Origin: Arthrobacter sp. ISL-65 | GTDB taxonomy: Bacteria; Actinomycetota; Actinomycetes; Actinomycetales; Micrococcaceae | Length of the DNA: 64,000 bases | Direction of reading: 5' to 3' | Assembly (NCBI RefSeq): GCF_018613795.1 | Contig: NZ_JAGGPN010000061.1 | Coordinates: 1 to 64,000, forward strand | Part shown: in pieces, positions 54,574 through 63,422 of the stretch | Numbering within the stretch: the stretch's first letter is position 1 | How the letters are laid out: each line of letters starts with the position of its first letter | Notes under the pieces: model-generated | What the model was told of the DNA's origin: nothing | The model's database searches: none | The model's input: the letters and a program-made list of their open reading frames with translations, nothing else | Position numbers and translations under genes: made by a program

Positions 54574-55926
54574 ATGAGCATGCTCGGAATCAAATGGAAG
54601 CTGCACGGCAACGGCAAGGCCGTACGTCCGGGCGAGGTGGTCGCTCCCGGCGAACGGCTCGCGTGGCCCATTACGATCGGCGTGGGCATGCAGCACGTTG
54701 TGGCCATGTTCGGCGCCACATTCCTGGTGCCGATCATCACCGGAATGCCGCCGGCCACCACGCTCTTCTTCTCCGGCATCGGCACACTCCTGTTCCTCGT
54801 GATCACCCAGGGCCGCGTTCCCAGCTACCTTGGCTCGAGCTTTGCGTTCATCGCACCCATCACGGCGTCCCAGCAGCAGTTCGGTGTGCCCGGGGCGTTG
54901 GGCGGCGTGGTGCTGGCCGGAGCCGGCCTCGCCGTGATCGGCGCGATCGTGCAGAAGTTCGGCGCCGGCTGGATCAACCGACTGATGCCGCCGATTGTCA
55001 CGGGCGCCATCGTGGCCCTGATCGGGCTTAACCTGGCTCCTGCCGCCAAGAACAACTTCGACGCCGCCCCCGTGACGGCAGTGATCACGCTGGCGACCAT
55101 CATCGTGGTGAGCGTCCTGTTCCGCGGGATCATTGGCCGCCTCAGCATCCTGGTGGGCGTGCTGGTGGGCTACCTGGTGGCCATGCTCCGCGGCGAGGTG
55201 AGCTACGACAAGGTGGACGCCGCCGCCTGGGTGGGCCTGCCGCAGTTCCAGACGCCAGAGTTCCACATTGGCGTGCTGGGCCTGTTCGTGCCGGTGGTCC
55301 TGGTGCTGGTGGCCGAGAATATCGGCCACGTGAAGTCGGTGTCCGCCATGACCGGCCAGAACCTGGACGGGGTTTCCGGCCGCGCCCTGTTGGCCGACGG
55401 TGCCGCCACGGTGCTCGCCGGCTTCGGCGGCGGTTCGGGCACAACGACGTATGCGGAAAACATCGGCGTCATGGCGGCCACCAAGGTCTACTCCACTGCG
55501 GCCTACTGGGTGGCCGGCATCTTCGCCATCCTGCTGAGCTTCTCGCCGAAGTTCGGCGAACTGATCGCCACTGTACCGCCGGGCGTGCTGGGCGGCGCCG
55601 CAACCATGCTTTACGGCATGATCGGCATCCTCGGCGTGAAGATCTGGGTCCAGAACAAGGTTAACTTTTCGAACCCGGTCAACCTGACCACGGCCGCAGT
55701 TTCCCTCATCATCGGCATCGCGGACTACACCTGGACCGTGGGGGACCTGAAGTTCACGGGCATCGCGCTCGGGTCCGCCGCGGCCCTCGTGATCTACCAC
55801 GGCATGAAGGCCATCGCGAAGGCCCGCGGCACCGCTGCCGAGCCCGAGACCGAGCAGCAGGGCCTGCCGCCCGCCGCCAAGGCAGCCATCAATGCCGCAG
55901 CAAAGAGGCAGCCCAAGAAGCGTTAG
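54574..55926 (+). CDS. Uracil/xanthine permease (NCS2 family)
   Basis: The 450-residue protein has about 14 hydrophobic segments and NCS2 features: MQHVVAMFGATFLVP at the start, SYLGSSFAFIAPI, AENIGHVKSVSAMTG and GFGGGSGTTTYAENIGV. The last motifs are nearest to uracil carriers (UraA/RutG). It imports a pyrimidine with protons. CCTCCGAAAGG lies just before the ATG. Its divergent partner is the RutE-like gene, which supports a uracil link. Confidence 0.9.
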   Translation: MSMLGIKWKLHGNGKAVRPGEVVAPGERLAWPITIGVGMQHVVAMFGATFLVPIITGMPPATTLFFSGIGTLLFLVITQGRVPSYLGSSFAFIAPITASQQQFGVPGALGGVVLAGAGLAVIGAIVQKFGAGWINRLMPPIVTGAIVALIGLNLAPAAKNNFDAAPVTAVITLATIIVVSVLFRGIIGRLSILVGVLVGYLVAMLRGEVSYDKVDAAAWVGLPQFQTPEFHIGVLGLFVPVVLVLVAENIGHVKSVSAMTGQNLDGVSGRALLADGAATVLAGFGGGSGTTTYAENIGVMAATKVYSTAAYWVAGIFAILLSFSPKFGELIATVPPGVLGGAATMLYGMIGILGVKIWVQNKVNFSNPVNLTTAAVSLIIGIADYTWTVGDLKFTGIALGSAAALVIYHGMKAIAKARGTAAEPETEQQGLPPAAKAAINAAAKRQPKKR

Positions 55927-55976
55927 CGCTCCCGCCGGCCCCACCCGGCGCATTCTGCTCCGCTTCGGGCAGGCAA

Positions 55977-56017
55977 AAGGCCCTGGCTCCCCGGATTTCC
56001 AGGGGCGCCAGGGCCTT
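55977..56017. terminator. Bidirectional terminator after the permease
   Basis: Arms of 16 bases with one mismatch (55977-55992 and 56002-56017, AAGGCCCTGGC and complement) lie between converging genes. Confidence 0.7.
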
Positions 56018-56073
56018 GCCGTCTCCATAGTGGTGCAAATATGCGCGCGCACTCCGGGGGAAAGACCGCGGGC

Positions 56074-56622
56074 TTACCCGGCGTCGAAGGTTTCGTCGTC
56101 GTCGTTGGGTGACTTTTCCTTCGGCAGGTCGTTGCCGCTGCCGTCCGGAATGCCCGCCGCCTCCTGCCCGGGCTCCGAGGAAAACTGCCCGGCGCCGGAT
56201 TCGTCAGCGTTGCCTTCGTCTATCTCGGCGTCCGCCGAGGGCACGGCCGTGTCCCCGTCCTCCGCGCCGGCCCCGGGTGAGGCGTCCGGATCGCGCGGCA
56301 GCGGTGACTCACCGGGGAGCGGGTCAAAGCCTGCCACGCCGCTTTCACCCTCGGCGTGGAGCTGGTCGTCGGTTCCGCCGAAGCGACCGGCCCCGGGTTC
56401 GCCCGAGCTGTCCTGGTCCTCCTCGGCGAAGTGGCTGAGGTTCGGCGTGCCGGTCTGGAAGGTCTCTCCCTCGGGGCTGTTCTGGTTCAGGCCCGCAGCG
56501 TCGAAGTCTTCCTCCTCGCGGGGCTGGGCAAACTGCTGGCCGCCGGCTTCCTGCTCCGCGGTGGGGGTGCCGTAGCCTCCCGCTTCCTCTTCAGGGGCTG
56601 CGTGCTGGTTGTCCTGGCTCAT
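56074..56622 (-). CDS. Acidic, low-complexity protein
   Basis: The 182-residue protein is very rich in Glu, Asp, Gly, Ala and Pro, with no membrane segment or known fold; it is probably disordered. A consensus ribosome site (AGGAGGA) before the ATG at 56622 shows it is a real gene. It lies 49 bases downstream of the SDR gene on the same strand. Function unknown; proteins like this occur with stress genes in relatives. Confidence 0.65.
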   Translation of the reverse strand: MSQDNQHAAPEEEAGGYGTPTAEQEAGGQQFAQPREEEDFDAAGLNQNSPEGETFQTGTPNLSHFAEEDQDSSGEPGAGRFGGTDDQLHAEGESGVAGFDPLPGESPLPRDPDASPGAGAEDGDTAVPSADAEIDEGNADESGAGQFSSEPGQEAAGIPDGSGNDLPKEKSPNDDDETFDAG

Positions 56623-56671
56623 CTGTTCCTCCTGCTTGGTGGGAATTGTTTGGCTGGGAAGTACTGGAAAC

Positions 56672-57571
56672 TCAAAGGCCCTTGCCGCCGGTGACGGGGA
56701 CCACCGCCCCGGACATGTACGAACCGGCGGCGGACGCCAGCAGTACGTAGGCGGGGGCGAGCTCGGCGGGCTGGCCGGCACGCTGCAGCGGTGTGTCCTG
56801 GCCGAACTTGGGCAGCTTGTCCGGCCATTCGGTGGCCGGGATGAGCGGGGTCCAGATTGGCCCCGGCGCCACGGCGTTGACGCGGATCCCCTTGGGTCCC
56901 AGTTCCTGGGCGAGGGCCTTGGTGAAGGCCACCTGGGCCGCCTTGGTCATGGCGTAGTCAATGAGCCCGGGAGACGGATTGAATGCCTGGATGGAGGCCG
57001 TGGTGATGATCGAGGCTCCGGCCTTCAGGTGTGGCACCGCTGCCCGTGCTGTCCACAGCAGCGAGTACAGGTTGGTCTTAAAGACGCGGTCGAACTCCTC
57101 GGTGGGCAGGGACTCAAGGCTGTCCCGGTTCTTCTGGTACGCCGCATTCAGCACCACAACGTCGAGCCGGCCAAACTCGGCAACGGCGTCCGCGACTATC
57201 GATGTGCTGAAGTCCTCGTTCCTGCCGTCACCGGCGAGAAGCAGCGCCCGCCGACCTGTCTTGCGGATCCATTCCGCGGTGTCCTGCGCGTCGTCTTCCT
57301 CTTCGGGAAGATAGGAGATGGCGACGTCGGCCCCCTCGCGTGCGAAGGCGATGGCCACCGCCTTGCCGATGCCGGAGTCGCCGCCCGTGATGAGCGCCGC
57401 CTTGCCCTCCAGCGCCCCGCTTCCCTCGTAGCTCAGCTCGCCATGGTCCGGCTGCGGATCCATGGGTGCGGTCAGGCCCGGCTGCTTCTGCTCCTGCTTG
57501 GGAAAGGGCCCTGAGTGGTAAGTTCCCCGGGGGTCACCGGGCTGGTCAGACTGCTTGGCTGGGTCGCTCAT
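56672..57571 (-). CDS. SDR family oxidoreductase
   Basis: The 299-residue protein has a Pro/Gln-rich N-terminal tail of about 45 residues and then a classical short-chain dehydrogenase: cofactor motif TGGDSGIGKA, NAAYQ, catalytic Ser in ITTASIQA and YAMTK. The tail and PLQRAGQPAELAPAYVLLAS resemble the YhdG/YghA group of general stress oxidoreductases. It probably uses NAD(P). The substrate is unknown. Confidence 0.88.
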   Translation of the reverse strand: MSDPAKQSDQPGDPRGTYHSGPFPKQEQKQPGLTAPMDPQPDHGELSYEGSGALEGKAALITGGDSGIGKAVAIAFAREGADVAISYLPEEEDDAQDTAEWIRKTGRRALLLAGDGRNEDFSTSIVADAVAEFGRLDVVVLNAAYQKNRDSLESLPTEEFDRVFKTNLYSLLWTARAAVPHLKAGASIITTASIQAFNPSPGLIDYAMTKAAQVAFTKALAQELGPKGIRVNAVAPGPIWTPLIPATEWPDKLPKFGQDTPLQRAGQPAELAPAYVLLASAAGSYMSGAVVPVTGGKGL

Positions 57572-57748
57572 TATCCACCTGCTCACATTGTCGGGGTGCC
57601 GGTTGTTCGAACCTAACGCAGGTTTGAGGAGCAAGTCCACCACCTGACGCAAAAGTAGTCAGTAAACTTAGCATTTGTTGAAATGGGGCAGACTTGAGCC
57701 TAGGTTTGGAGCAAGCGCGCCCGCAGCGGGCCAGACAGAGGAGGGTTC

Positions 57749-58246
57749 ATGACCGATCCGGACGCCCTGGCTGGCAGCGGCCGGAACGAGACCCGCGAGG
57801 AGCAGCTGGACCGGAACTGGATGGAACTGATCCAGGAACTGCGAGTCCTGCAGACGGGCGTCCAGATCCTTGCCGGCTTCCTGCTGACGCTGCCTTTCCA
57901 GCAGCGCTTTGAGACCCTCGATGATTTCCAGGTCACGCTCTACCTCGTGAACGTGGGCCTCGCCGCACTGACCACCGCGTTCATCCTCCTGCCGGTCAGC
58001 GTCCACCGCCGGCTGTTCCGGAAGCGGCTCAAGGCAACCCTTGTGGCCAGCGCCGACAACATCACCAAGATCGCCCTCGGCGGAGTGGCTGCCCTCAGCG
58101 TGGGAACCGCCGCGCTGGTGTTCGACGTTACGGCAGGCCGCACCGTGGGCCTTATCGCCGGCGGCGTGCTTCTCGCTGTGCTGGCCATCCTCCTGGCCTA
58201 TGTCCCCGTGCACCTGCACCGGAGGGCCAAGAAAGAGGGCGGCTAG
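57749..58246 (+). CDS. DUF6328 family membrane protein
   Basis: The 165-residue protein has four membrane helices (about residues 38-55, 65-85, 105-125 and 132-152) after a charged N-terminal part with ELIQELRVLQTGVQIL, which I associate with DUF6328. GAGGAGG precedes the ATG. Its TAG stop shares the palindrome CTAG with the stop of the converging glycerate kinase gene. Function unknown. Confidence 0.8.
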   Translation: MTDPDALAGSGRNETREEQLDRNWMELIQELRVLQTGVQILAGFLLTLPFQQRFETLDDFQVTLYLVNVGLAALTTAFILLPVSVHRRLFRKRLKATLVASADNITKIALGGVAALSVGTAALVFDVTAGRTVGLIAGGVLLAVLAILLAYVPVHLHRRAKKEGG

Positions 58247-59367
58247 GCCCCTTCCAGCACCTGGCGGGTGGCCCAGACGAGGTATTTGCCGGCGTCGGCC
58301 ATGGCGTCCTGCGGGCTGGGCGCGACGTCCAGCAGTTGCGCCGCAGCCACCACGCCGTGCTCGGCCAGTTCCTCCGGCGTGACCAGAATGCGTCCCGCCA
58401 CCGCGACCACCGGAATGCCGAGATCCCGGGCGGCCTCCGCAAGCGCGATCGGCGCCTTGCCCGTGAGCGACTGGGAGTCCATGGAACCCTCGCCGGTGAT
58501 CACCAGGTCGGCGTCGGCCAGCCGTTCGGCCAGCCCCGTGAGCGCGGCCACCAGCGCGAAGCCGCCTTCCAGCGTGGCCTGGGTGAAGGCAAGGAACGAC
58601 GCCGGGAAGCCGCCGGCCGCACCGGCGCCCGGGACGTTGACGTCCCGGCCCGTCGCCTCCCGGAGGAGGGATGCCCAGTTGCGCAGGCCGGCGTCGAGCT
58701 TCTCAATGGCGTCGTCGTCGGCGCCCTTCTGGCGGCCGAAGACGTGCGCGGCACCGGTGGTGCCGTAGAGCGGGCTCTGGACATCGACGGCGATCCGGAA
58801 TTTGACGGCGGAAAGCCGCGGATCCAGCCCGGTGACATCCAGGGAAACGGCGTCGGCGAGTGAGCCGCCGCCCAGCGGCACCACGTTTCCGGCCGCGTCG
58901 AGCGGCTTGAGGCCCAGCGCGCGCAGGGCGCCGCTGCCGCCGTCGGTCATGGCCGAGCCGCCGACGCCCAGCACGATTTCGGTGGCGCCGGCGTCGAGGG
59001 CAGCGGCGATGAGCTGCCCGCAACCGTAGCTGTGTGCTCGCAGGGAGTTCTCCGGCGTCGGCTCCATGTGGGCCAGGCCGGAAGCCTGCGCGGTCTCAAT
59101 GACCGCAGTGGTGGCGCCGGACCCGTCCTTCCGGTAGGCCCAGGCGGCCCCGATAGGGGCCAGGATGGGACCAACGACGGCGTTGATCCGCTCCTCGTAG
59201 CCGGCGGCTACGGCTGCCTCCAGGGTTCCCTCGCCGCCGTCGGCCACCGGAAACTGGGTGGTCACGGCGTCCGGGTAGACGCGGAGTGCGCCTTCGGCGA
59301 TTGCGGCGGCGGCTTCGACGGCGGTGAGGGATCCCTTGAACTTGTCCGGGGCGATAAGGATACGCAT
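58243..59367 (-). CDS. glxK: Glycerate kinase (type I)
   Basis: The enzyme phosphorylates D-glycerate to phosphoglycerate. The 374-residue protein begins MRILIAPDKFKGSLTAVEAA, has PVADGGEGT near residue 42, GVGGSAMTDGGSG near 130 and a late TGEGSMDSQSLTGKAP block, all typical of the GlxK/GarK family. Length is normal. No glyoxylate-pathway gene is adjacent; it may feed glycerate into glycolysis. Confidence 0.95.
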   Translation of the reverse strand: MRILIAPDKFKGSLTAVEAAAAIAEGALRVYPDAVTTQFPVADGGEGTLEAAVAAGYEERINAVVGPILAPIGAAWAYRKDGSGATTAVIETAQASGLAHMEPTPENSLRAHSYGCGQLIAAALDAGATEIVLGVGGSAMTDGGSGALRALGLKPLDAAGNVVPLGGGSLADAVSLDVTGLDPRLSAVKFRIAVDVQSPLYGTTGAAHVFGRQKGADDDAIEKLDAGLRNWASLLREATGRDVNVPGAGAAGGFPASFLAFTQATLEGGFALVAALTGLAERLADADLVITGEGSMDSQSLTGKAPIALAEAARDLGIPVVAVAGRILVTPEELAEHGVVAAAQLLDVAPSPQDAMADAGKYLVWATRQVLEGA

Positions 59368-59421
59368 CCCCCTATCCTGCCACCCCCGCCGGGGAATGCG
59401 CTTACCCGTCCCGTCATCCGG

Positions 59422-61293
59422 TCAGCCGCGGGACTCCTCCTGGCCCGCATAGGTGTCCAGCAACGCCGCCGCACCCTCACCGGATTCGCCCTCGGCGGCG
59501 AGCGCGGAGCGCATGCCGTCCAGCTTTTCCGCCCCCGCCGGGAATGGCGGCAGCAGCGGCACGTCCGGGTCGGTCAGGACCTCGATCACCACCGGGCGTT
59601 CCGCGGCGAGGGCCCGGTCCCAGGCGCCGGCGAGCTGCTCCGGGGATTCAACGCGGATGCCGGTAAGCCCCAGCAGCTCCGCGTATCCGGCATAGGGAAA
59701 GTCAGGGATTTCCTGGCTGTCCGGGAACCGCGGCTCGGATTCGGTCTCGCGCTGCTCCCAGGTGACCTCGGCCAGATCCCTGTTATTGAACACGCACACC
59801 ACGAAGCGCGGGTCCGGCCACTGCCGCCAGCGGTGGGCCACGGTTACCAGCTCGGCGATGCCTGCCATCTGCATGGCGCCGTCGCCGGCCAGAGCCACGA
59901 CGGGCCTGTCCGGCCGGGCCAGCTTTGCCGCGATCCCGTACGGAACCGAGCAGCCCATGCTGGCCAGCGTCCCCGAAAGGTGCGCCGGAACTCCGGCCGG
60001 CAGGGTCAGCTGGCGCGCGTACCAGTAGACGCAGCTCCCGACGTCGACACTGACCTGGGCGTTGTGTGGCAGCCTGCCGCTGAGCTCGCGGACCACGAGC
60101 TCCGGGTTGACGGGGCTGGCCGGAACGCGGGAACGCTCCTCGGCGAGGGCGCGCCAACTGCGGACCTGTTCCTCCACTTCCGCCCGCCACTGCTTGCGGG
60201 CCTCTGCCTGCGGACGGCTGGCCTGCGGTTGCCCGCCTTCGCCGTTCAGCAGCTCCGCCAGCCTGGCAAGGGTTTCGGCCGCATCGCCCACAAGACCAAC
60301 TTCGACGGGGTACCGGTTGCCGACCTTCCGCCCGTCGATGTCCACCTGGACGGCCCGGGCAGCCCCGGGTTTTGGATAGAACTCGGTCCACGGGTCGTTG
60401 GAGCCGATGATCAGGAGGGTGTCGCAGTTCCCCATCAGATGGGCGCTTGCGGTGGAACCGAGGTGCCCCATCGTGCCCGCCGCAAACGGCAGCGTCTCAT
60501 CCATGTACGGCTTGCCCAGGAGGCTGGTGGTGATGCCGGCATCCAGCTGCTGAGCCAAGGCGACCACCTCGGCCTGGGCGTTCTTGGCGCCCTGCCCCAC
60601 CAGGAACGCCACCTTGCTGCCGGCTCCCAGCACCTCGGCGGCCCTGGCCAGGTCGTTATCGTGGGGCAGCACCCGTGCAGGCTGCCATTCGGGCGCGGTG
60701 ACGATGATGCCGTGCTCCTGGTCGAGCTCGGGTGCCGGAGCCTTCTGGATGTCGTGCGGGACAATCACAACGCAGGGGGTGCGGGTTTCGAGGGCTGTGC
60801 GGAAGGCGCGGTCCAGCACCATGGGAAGTTGCTCCGGTGTGCTGACCATTTGCGCGAACTGCGCCGCCACGTCCTTGAAGAGTGTGAGCAGGTCGATTTC
60901 CTGCATGTAAGCCGACCCCAGCACGCTGCGGCTCTGCTGGCCGATGATGGCCACCACAGGGACGCCATCCAGTTTGGCGTCATAGAGCCCGTTGAGGAGG
61001 TGCACCGCGCCCGGCCCCTGGGTGGACGTCACTACGCCCACCTGGCCGGTGTACTTGGCGTGCCCGACAGCCATGAACGCTGCCGTTTCCTCGTGCCGCG
61101 CCTGGACGAATTCGACGCCGGCTCCCCTGTTACTGCTGTCGGTGCCGCCGCCGGCTCCCGGGTCGCCGGCGCCGCTGCGGCGGAGCGCGCCCATGAAGCC
61201 GTTGATGCCGTCCCCGCTGTAGCCGAAGACCCTGTTGACGCCCCAGGCTTTGAGGCGCTCCACCATTACGTCGGCAACCAGCCGGTCAGCCAT
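59422..61293 (-). CDS. ThDP-dependent enzyme, pyruvate oxidase (PoxB)-like
   Basis: The 623-residue protein has the three domains of the ThDP family: N-terminal pyrimidine-binding part with catalytic Glu in ARHEETAAFMAVGHAK, a central FAD-type domain, and the C-terminal cofactor motif GDGAMQMAGIAELVT followed by FNNRDLAEVTWEQRE. The closest group is PoxB-like oxidases and ThDP-requiring proteins of actinobacteria. A Gly/Ser insert (GDPGAGGGTDSSNRG) sits near residue 42. Substrate is probably pyruvate but not proven. Confidence 0.88.
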   Translation of the reverse strand: MADRLVADVMVERLKAWGVNRVFGYSGDGINGFMGALRRSGAGDPGAGGGTDSSNRGAGVEFVQARHEETAAFMAVGHAKYTGQVGVVTSTQGPGAVHLLNGLYDAKLDGVPVVAIIGQQSRSVLGSAYMQEIDLLTLFKDVAAQFAQMVSTPEQLPMVLDRAFRTALETRTPCVVIVPHDIQKAPAPELDQEHGIIVTAPEWQPARVLPHDNDLARAAEVLGAGSKVAFLVGQGAKNAQAEVVALAQQLDAGITTSLLGKPYMDETLPFAAGTMGHLGSTASAHLMGNCDTLLIIGSNDPWTEFYPKPGAARAVQVDIDGRKVGNRYPVEVGLVGDAAETLARLAELLNGEGGQPQASRPQAEARKQWRAEVEEQVRSWRALAEERSRVPASPVNPELVVRELSGRLPHNAQVSVDVGSCVYWYARQLTLPAGVPAHLSGTLASMGCSVPYGIAAKLARPDRPVVALAGDGAMQMAGIAELVTVAHRWRQWPDPRFVVCVFNNRDLAEVTWEQRETESEPRFPDSQEIPDFPYAGYAELLGLTGIRVESPEQLAGAWDRALAAERPVVIEVLTDPDVPLLPPFPAGAEKLDGMRSALAAEGESGEGAAALLDTYAGQEESRG

Positions 61294-61320
61294 CGCACAC
61301 TCCTTCTGATAGTCGTCCTG

Positions 61321-61548
61321 CTATTCGTCGTGCCCCTGGTCGCCGCTCATCTGGTCTTCGGCGGGCGGTGTCTCGCCGGGCGGAACTCCTCCGCCGGGCT
61401 CGAGGCCCGTGACGTTGCCGTTCAAGGGGTCGGGGTTGGGCGTGGCGGCCGAGTCCCCGCGGGCGTCGTCGTCGGTTCCGGCTTCGCCCGTCCTGGCGGC
61501 GTCGCGGTCCGGGTTGGCCGGGTCATTTTCGGGATGGTAGGTGCTCAT
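61321..61548 (-). CDS. Small acidic protein with GLEPGGGVPPGETPP motif (DUF6480-like)
   Basis: The 75-residue protein is Asp/Pro/Gly-rich. Its motif GLEPGGGVPPGETPPAE matches what I recall of DUF6480, a small actinobacterial family; the membrane helix often found there is missing. AAGGAGG precedes the ATG. It lies 27 bases upstream of the ThDP enzyme on the same strand, so they may share a message. Confidence 0.65.
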   Translation of the reverse strand: MSTYHPENDPANPDRDAARTGEAGTDDDARGDSAATPNPDPLNGNVTGLEPGGGVPPGETPPAEDQMSGDQGHDE

Positions 61549-61721
61549 GGTCCTGCGGTCCTCCTTGGAACAGGTGCGCCGGCGTGGCGACGGACTTCGG
61601 TAACGGACTCATGCCGCCGGGGCCCGGCAACACTGGACTAATTGTAAGCATGCTGATAATTCTGGAACAGTCAGATGCCGCACAGTCCGGCCCGGCCGGA
61701 ACGTTTCGAAGGAGCAAACTG

Positions 61722-62192
61722 ATGGGAATCGGCGACAGCATTGGCAAAGCAGCGGAAAACGCGATGGAGGACTTGGCGCAGACGTCCGACCCGACCGACG
61801 ACGCCCACGCGCCTGAGCCCGGAGCGGCCGACGAGGATATCCAGGTCCACTCCTCCATCAGCGAGGGCTCCAACGCCAGGGATGGCGACGAGGGCCCGCG
61901 GTCAGGTGTGCACACCACCTACACGCCGCAGGGCCCGGGCACCGAGGCGAGCGGGGGCCAGGGCACATCAGGCGCCTCCGGCGCGTCCGGCACGGGCGAG
62001 GCCGGCGCAGCGGACGAGTCAGCCGGGGCGGCGAGGTCCGGCGGCATAGGCGCGGCAGGCGCCACGGACGCCCCCGAAGCAGCGCGCGGCGTACCCGGCC
62101 CGGCGGGACTTCCCGATCCGGACCCGGAAGAACTGCGGGCAGATCCTTCCGAGGGGGACCAGGACCCGGGCACCGGGATGGGACGCAGCTAG
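61722..62192 (+). CDS. Low-complexity Gly/Ala/Asp-rich protein
   Basis: The 156-residue protein starts MGIGDSIGKAAENAMEDL, a short amphipathic helix, and continues as a disordered chain rich in Gly, Ala, Ser, Glu and Pro. AAGGAG precedes the ATG. No function can be given. Its TAG stop overlaps the stop of the converging phosphodiesterase gene through one CTAG. Confidence 0.6.
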   Translation: MGIGDSIGKAAENAMEDLAQTSDPTDDAHAPEPGAADEDIQVHSSISEGSNARDGDEGPRSGVHTTYTPQGPGTEASGGQGTSGASGASGTGEAGAADESAGAARSGGIGAAGATDAPEAARGVPGPAGLPDPDPEELRADPSEGDQDPGTGMGRS

Positions 62193-63052
62193 CGCCACTG
62201 CCCGCGCGCCTGCAGGACTTCCTTCAGCAGGTCGGCGCGGTCGGAGACGATCCCGTCCACGCCGAGGTCGAGCAGCCGGTGCATCTCGGCGGGGTCGTTG
62301 ATGGTCCACGCGTGCACGTACAGCCCGAGCTCATGCGCCCGGCGCACATATCCCGGCGTGATGACGGGCACGGCCCGGTAGCGGACCGGCACCTGCAGGG
62401 CGTCGACGTCGCGCAGCGCCCGGCGCAGCACGGCCCGCACCGGGGGCGCCAGCGCGCCAATGGACAGCAGTGGCCCCAGCATCAGGAAGAGTGCGTTAGC
62501 CCGGGTCCCCGCCGACGATGCGGTCCTGCGGCTGAGTTGCTTCAGGACCGCGCGGCGCCGGCGGTCGGAGAAACTGGCGATCAGCACCCGGTCGTGGACC
62601 TGGTGGCGCTCGATCGCGGCCACGACGCTGGGGACGGAGTGCCAGTCCTTGACATCCAGATTCAAGCGCGCGTCCGGAAACGCCGCCACAAGTTCATCGA
62701 ACGTGGGCACAGGCTCCCTCCCGCCGATCCGCGCCCGCCGCACTTCGTCCGCGGTGAGTTCATGGATGTTGCCGTGGCCGTCCGTGACCCGGTCCAGGGT
62801 GCGGTCGTGGAAGAGGAGCAGCTGGCCGTCGGACGTGGTGTGGACGTCCGTCTCCAGATGGGAATAGCCAAGCTCGACGGCGGCGCGGAACGCCGCCAGC
62901 GAGTTTTCCAGCCCCGCCAGCGAAAATCCGCGGTGGGCCATGGCCACCGGCCTGCCCGAGCCCGGCCCACCCAGCCCGGGCCCGGCAGCAGGCCCGGGGT
63001 GAAGACCTGGTTCAGGACCGGAAGCGGAGAAGTAAGGCAGGGTTCCCGTCAT
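62189..63052 (-). CDS. Glycerophosphodiester phosphodiesterase
   Basis: The enzyme cleaves glycerophosphodiesters to glycerol 3-phosphate and an alcohol. The 287-residue protein has the family start MAHRGFSLAGLENSLAAF, ETDVHTTSDGQLLLFHDRTLDR, and the late YVHAWTINDPAEMHRLLDLGVDGIVSDR block. The N-terminal 37 residues are Pro/Gly-rich and variable; a start at the internal MAHRG is possible. No signal peptide is seen, so it is probably cytosolic. Confidence 0.93.
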   Translation of the reverse strand: MTGTLPYFSASGPEPGLHPGPAAGPGLGGPGSGRPVAMAHRGFSLAGLENSLAAFRAAVELGYSHLETDVHTTSDGQLLLFHDRTLDRVTDGHGNIHELTADEVRRARIGGREPVPTFDELVAAFPDARLNLDVKDWHSVPSVVAAIERHQVHDRVLIASFSDRRRRAVLKQLSRRTASSAGTRANALFLMLGPLLSIGALAPPVRAVLRRALRDVDALQVPVRYRAVPVITPGYVRRAHELGLYVHAWTINDPAEMHRLLDLGVDGIVSDRADLLKEVLQARGQWR

Positions 63053-63072
63053 CCCCGAAGCTTAGACCAGCC

Positions 63073-63315
63073 TCAGGCGGGTAGGATTTCGACGCCGTCG
63101 CTGCAGTGCAGCAGCGTGCGGCCGCGGCCGCCGTCGAGATCCACCCACACCACGGTGCGGTCCGGCGTGACGGCCGAAACGCGGCCACCGGTTTCAAACC
63201 CCGGCGCAAGCCGCACGCTGACCCGGTCCCCTTCGCGAAGCGCCGACCAGTGAGCGGACGGCTCTACGGGACGCAGCGGAGCTTCGGTAGCATTTTTGCT
63301 CTTTTTCCTGGCCAC
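63073..63315 (-). CDS. Small hypothetical protein, SH3-like beta-rich
   Basis: The 80-residue protein has a basic N-terminus (MARKKSKN) followed by strands such as GDRVSVRLAPG and GRVSAVTPDRTVVWVDLDGG that look like a small SH3-like barrel. It starts at GTG with AGGGGA upstream. I do not recognise a named family. Confidence 0.65.
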   Translation of the reverse strand: MARKKSKNATEAPLRPVEPSAHWSALREGDRVSVRLAPGFETGGRVSAVTPDRTVVWVDLDGGRGRTLLHCSDGVEILPA

Positions 63316-63422
63316 GATGTCCCCTATCGGTCACTCACCCAACAGGCCACACCCTATGGGGCGGACATGAACGCAAGTTGACCGCCGGCCGGGAGTTCGG
63401 TGGCAGGCGGATGACTGCCGGC

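Noticed and set aside
59032..61641. Open frame of 869 codons on the plus strand opposite the ThDP enzyme and glycerate kinase genes
   Set aside because: High-GC codon bias keeps the complementary frame open. The minus strand holds genes with complete catalytic motifs, while this frame is rich in His, Arg, Gly and Val without any domain.
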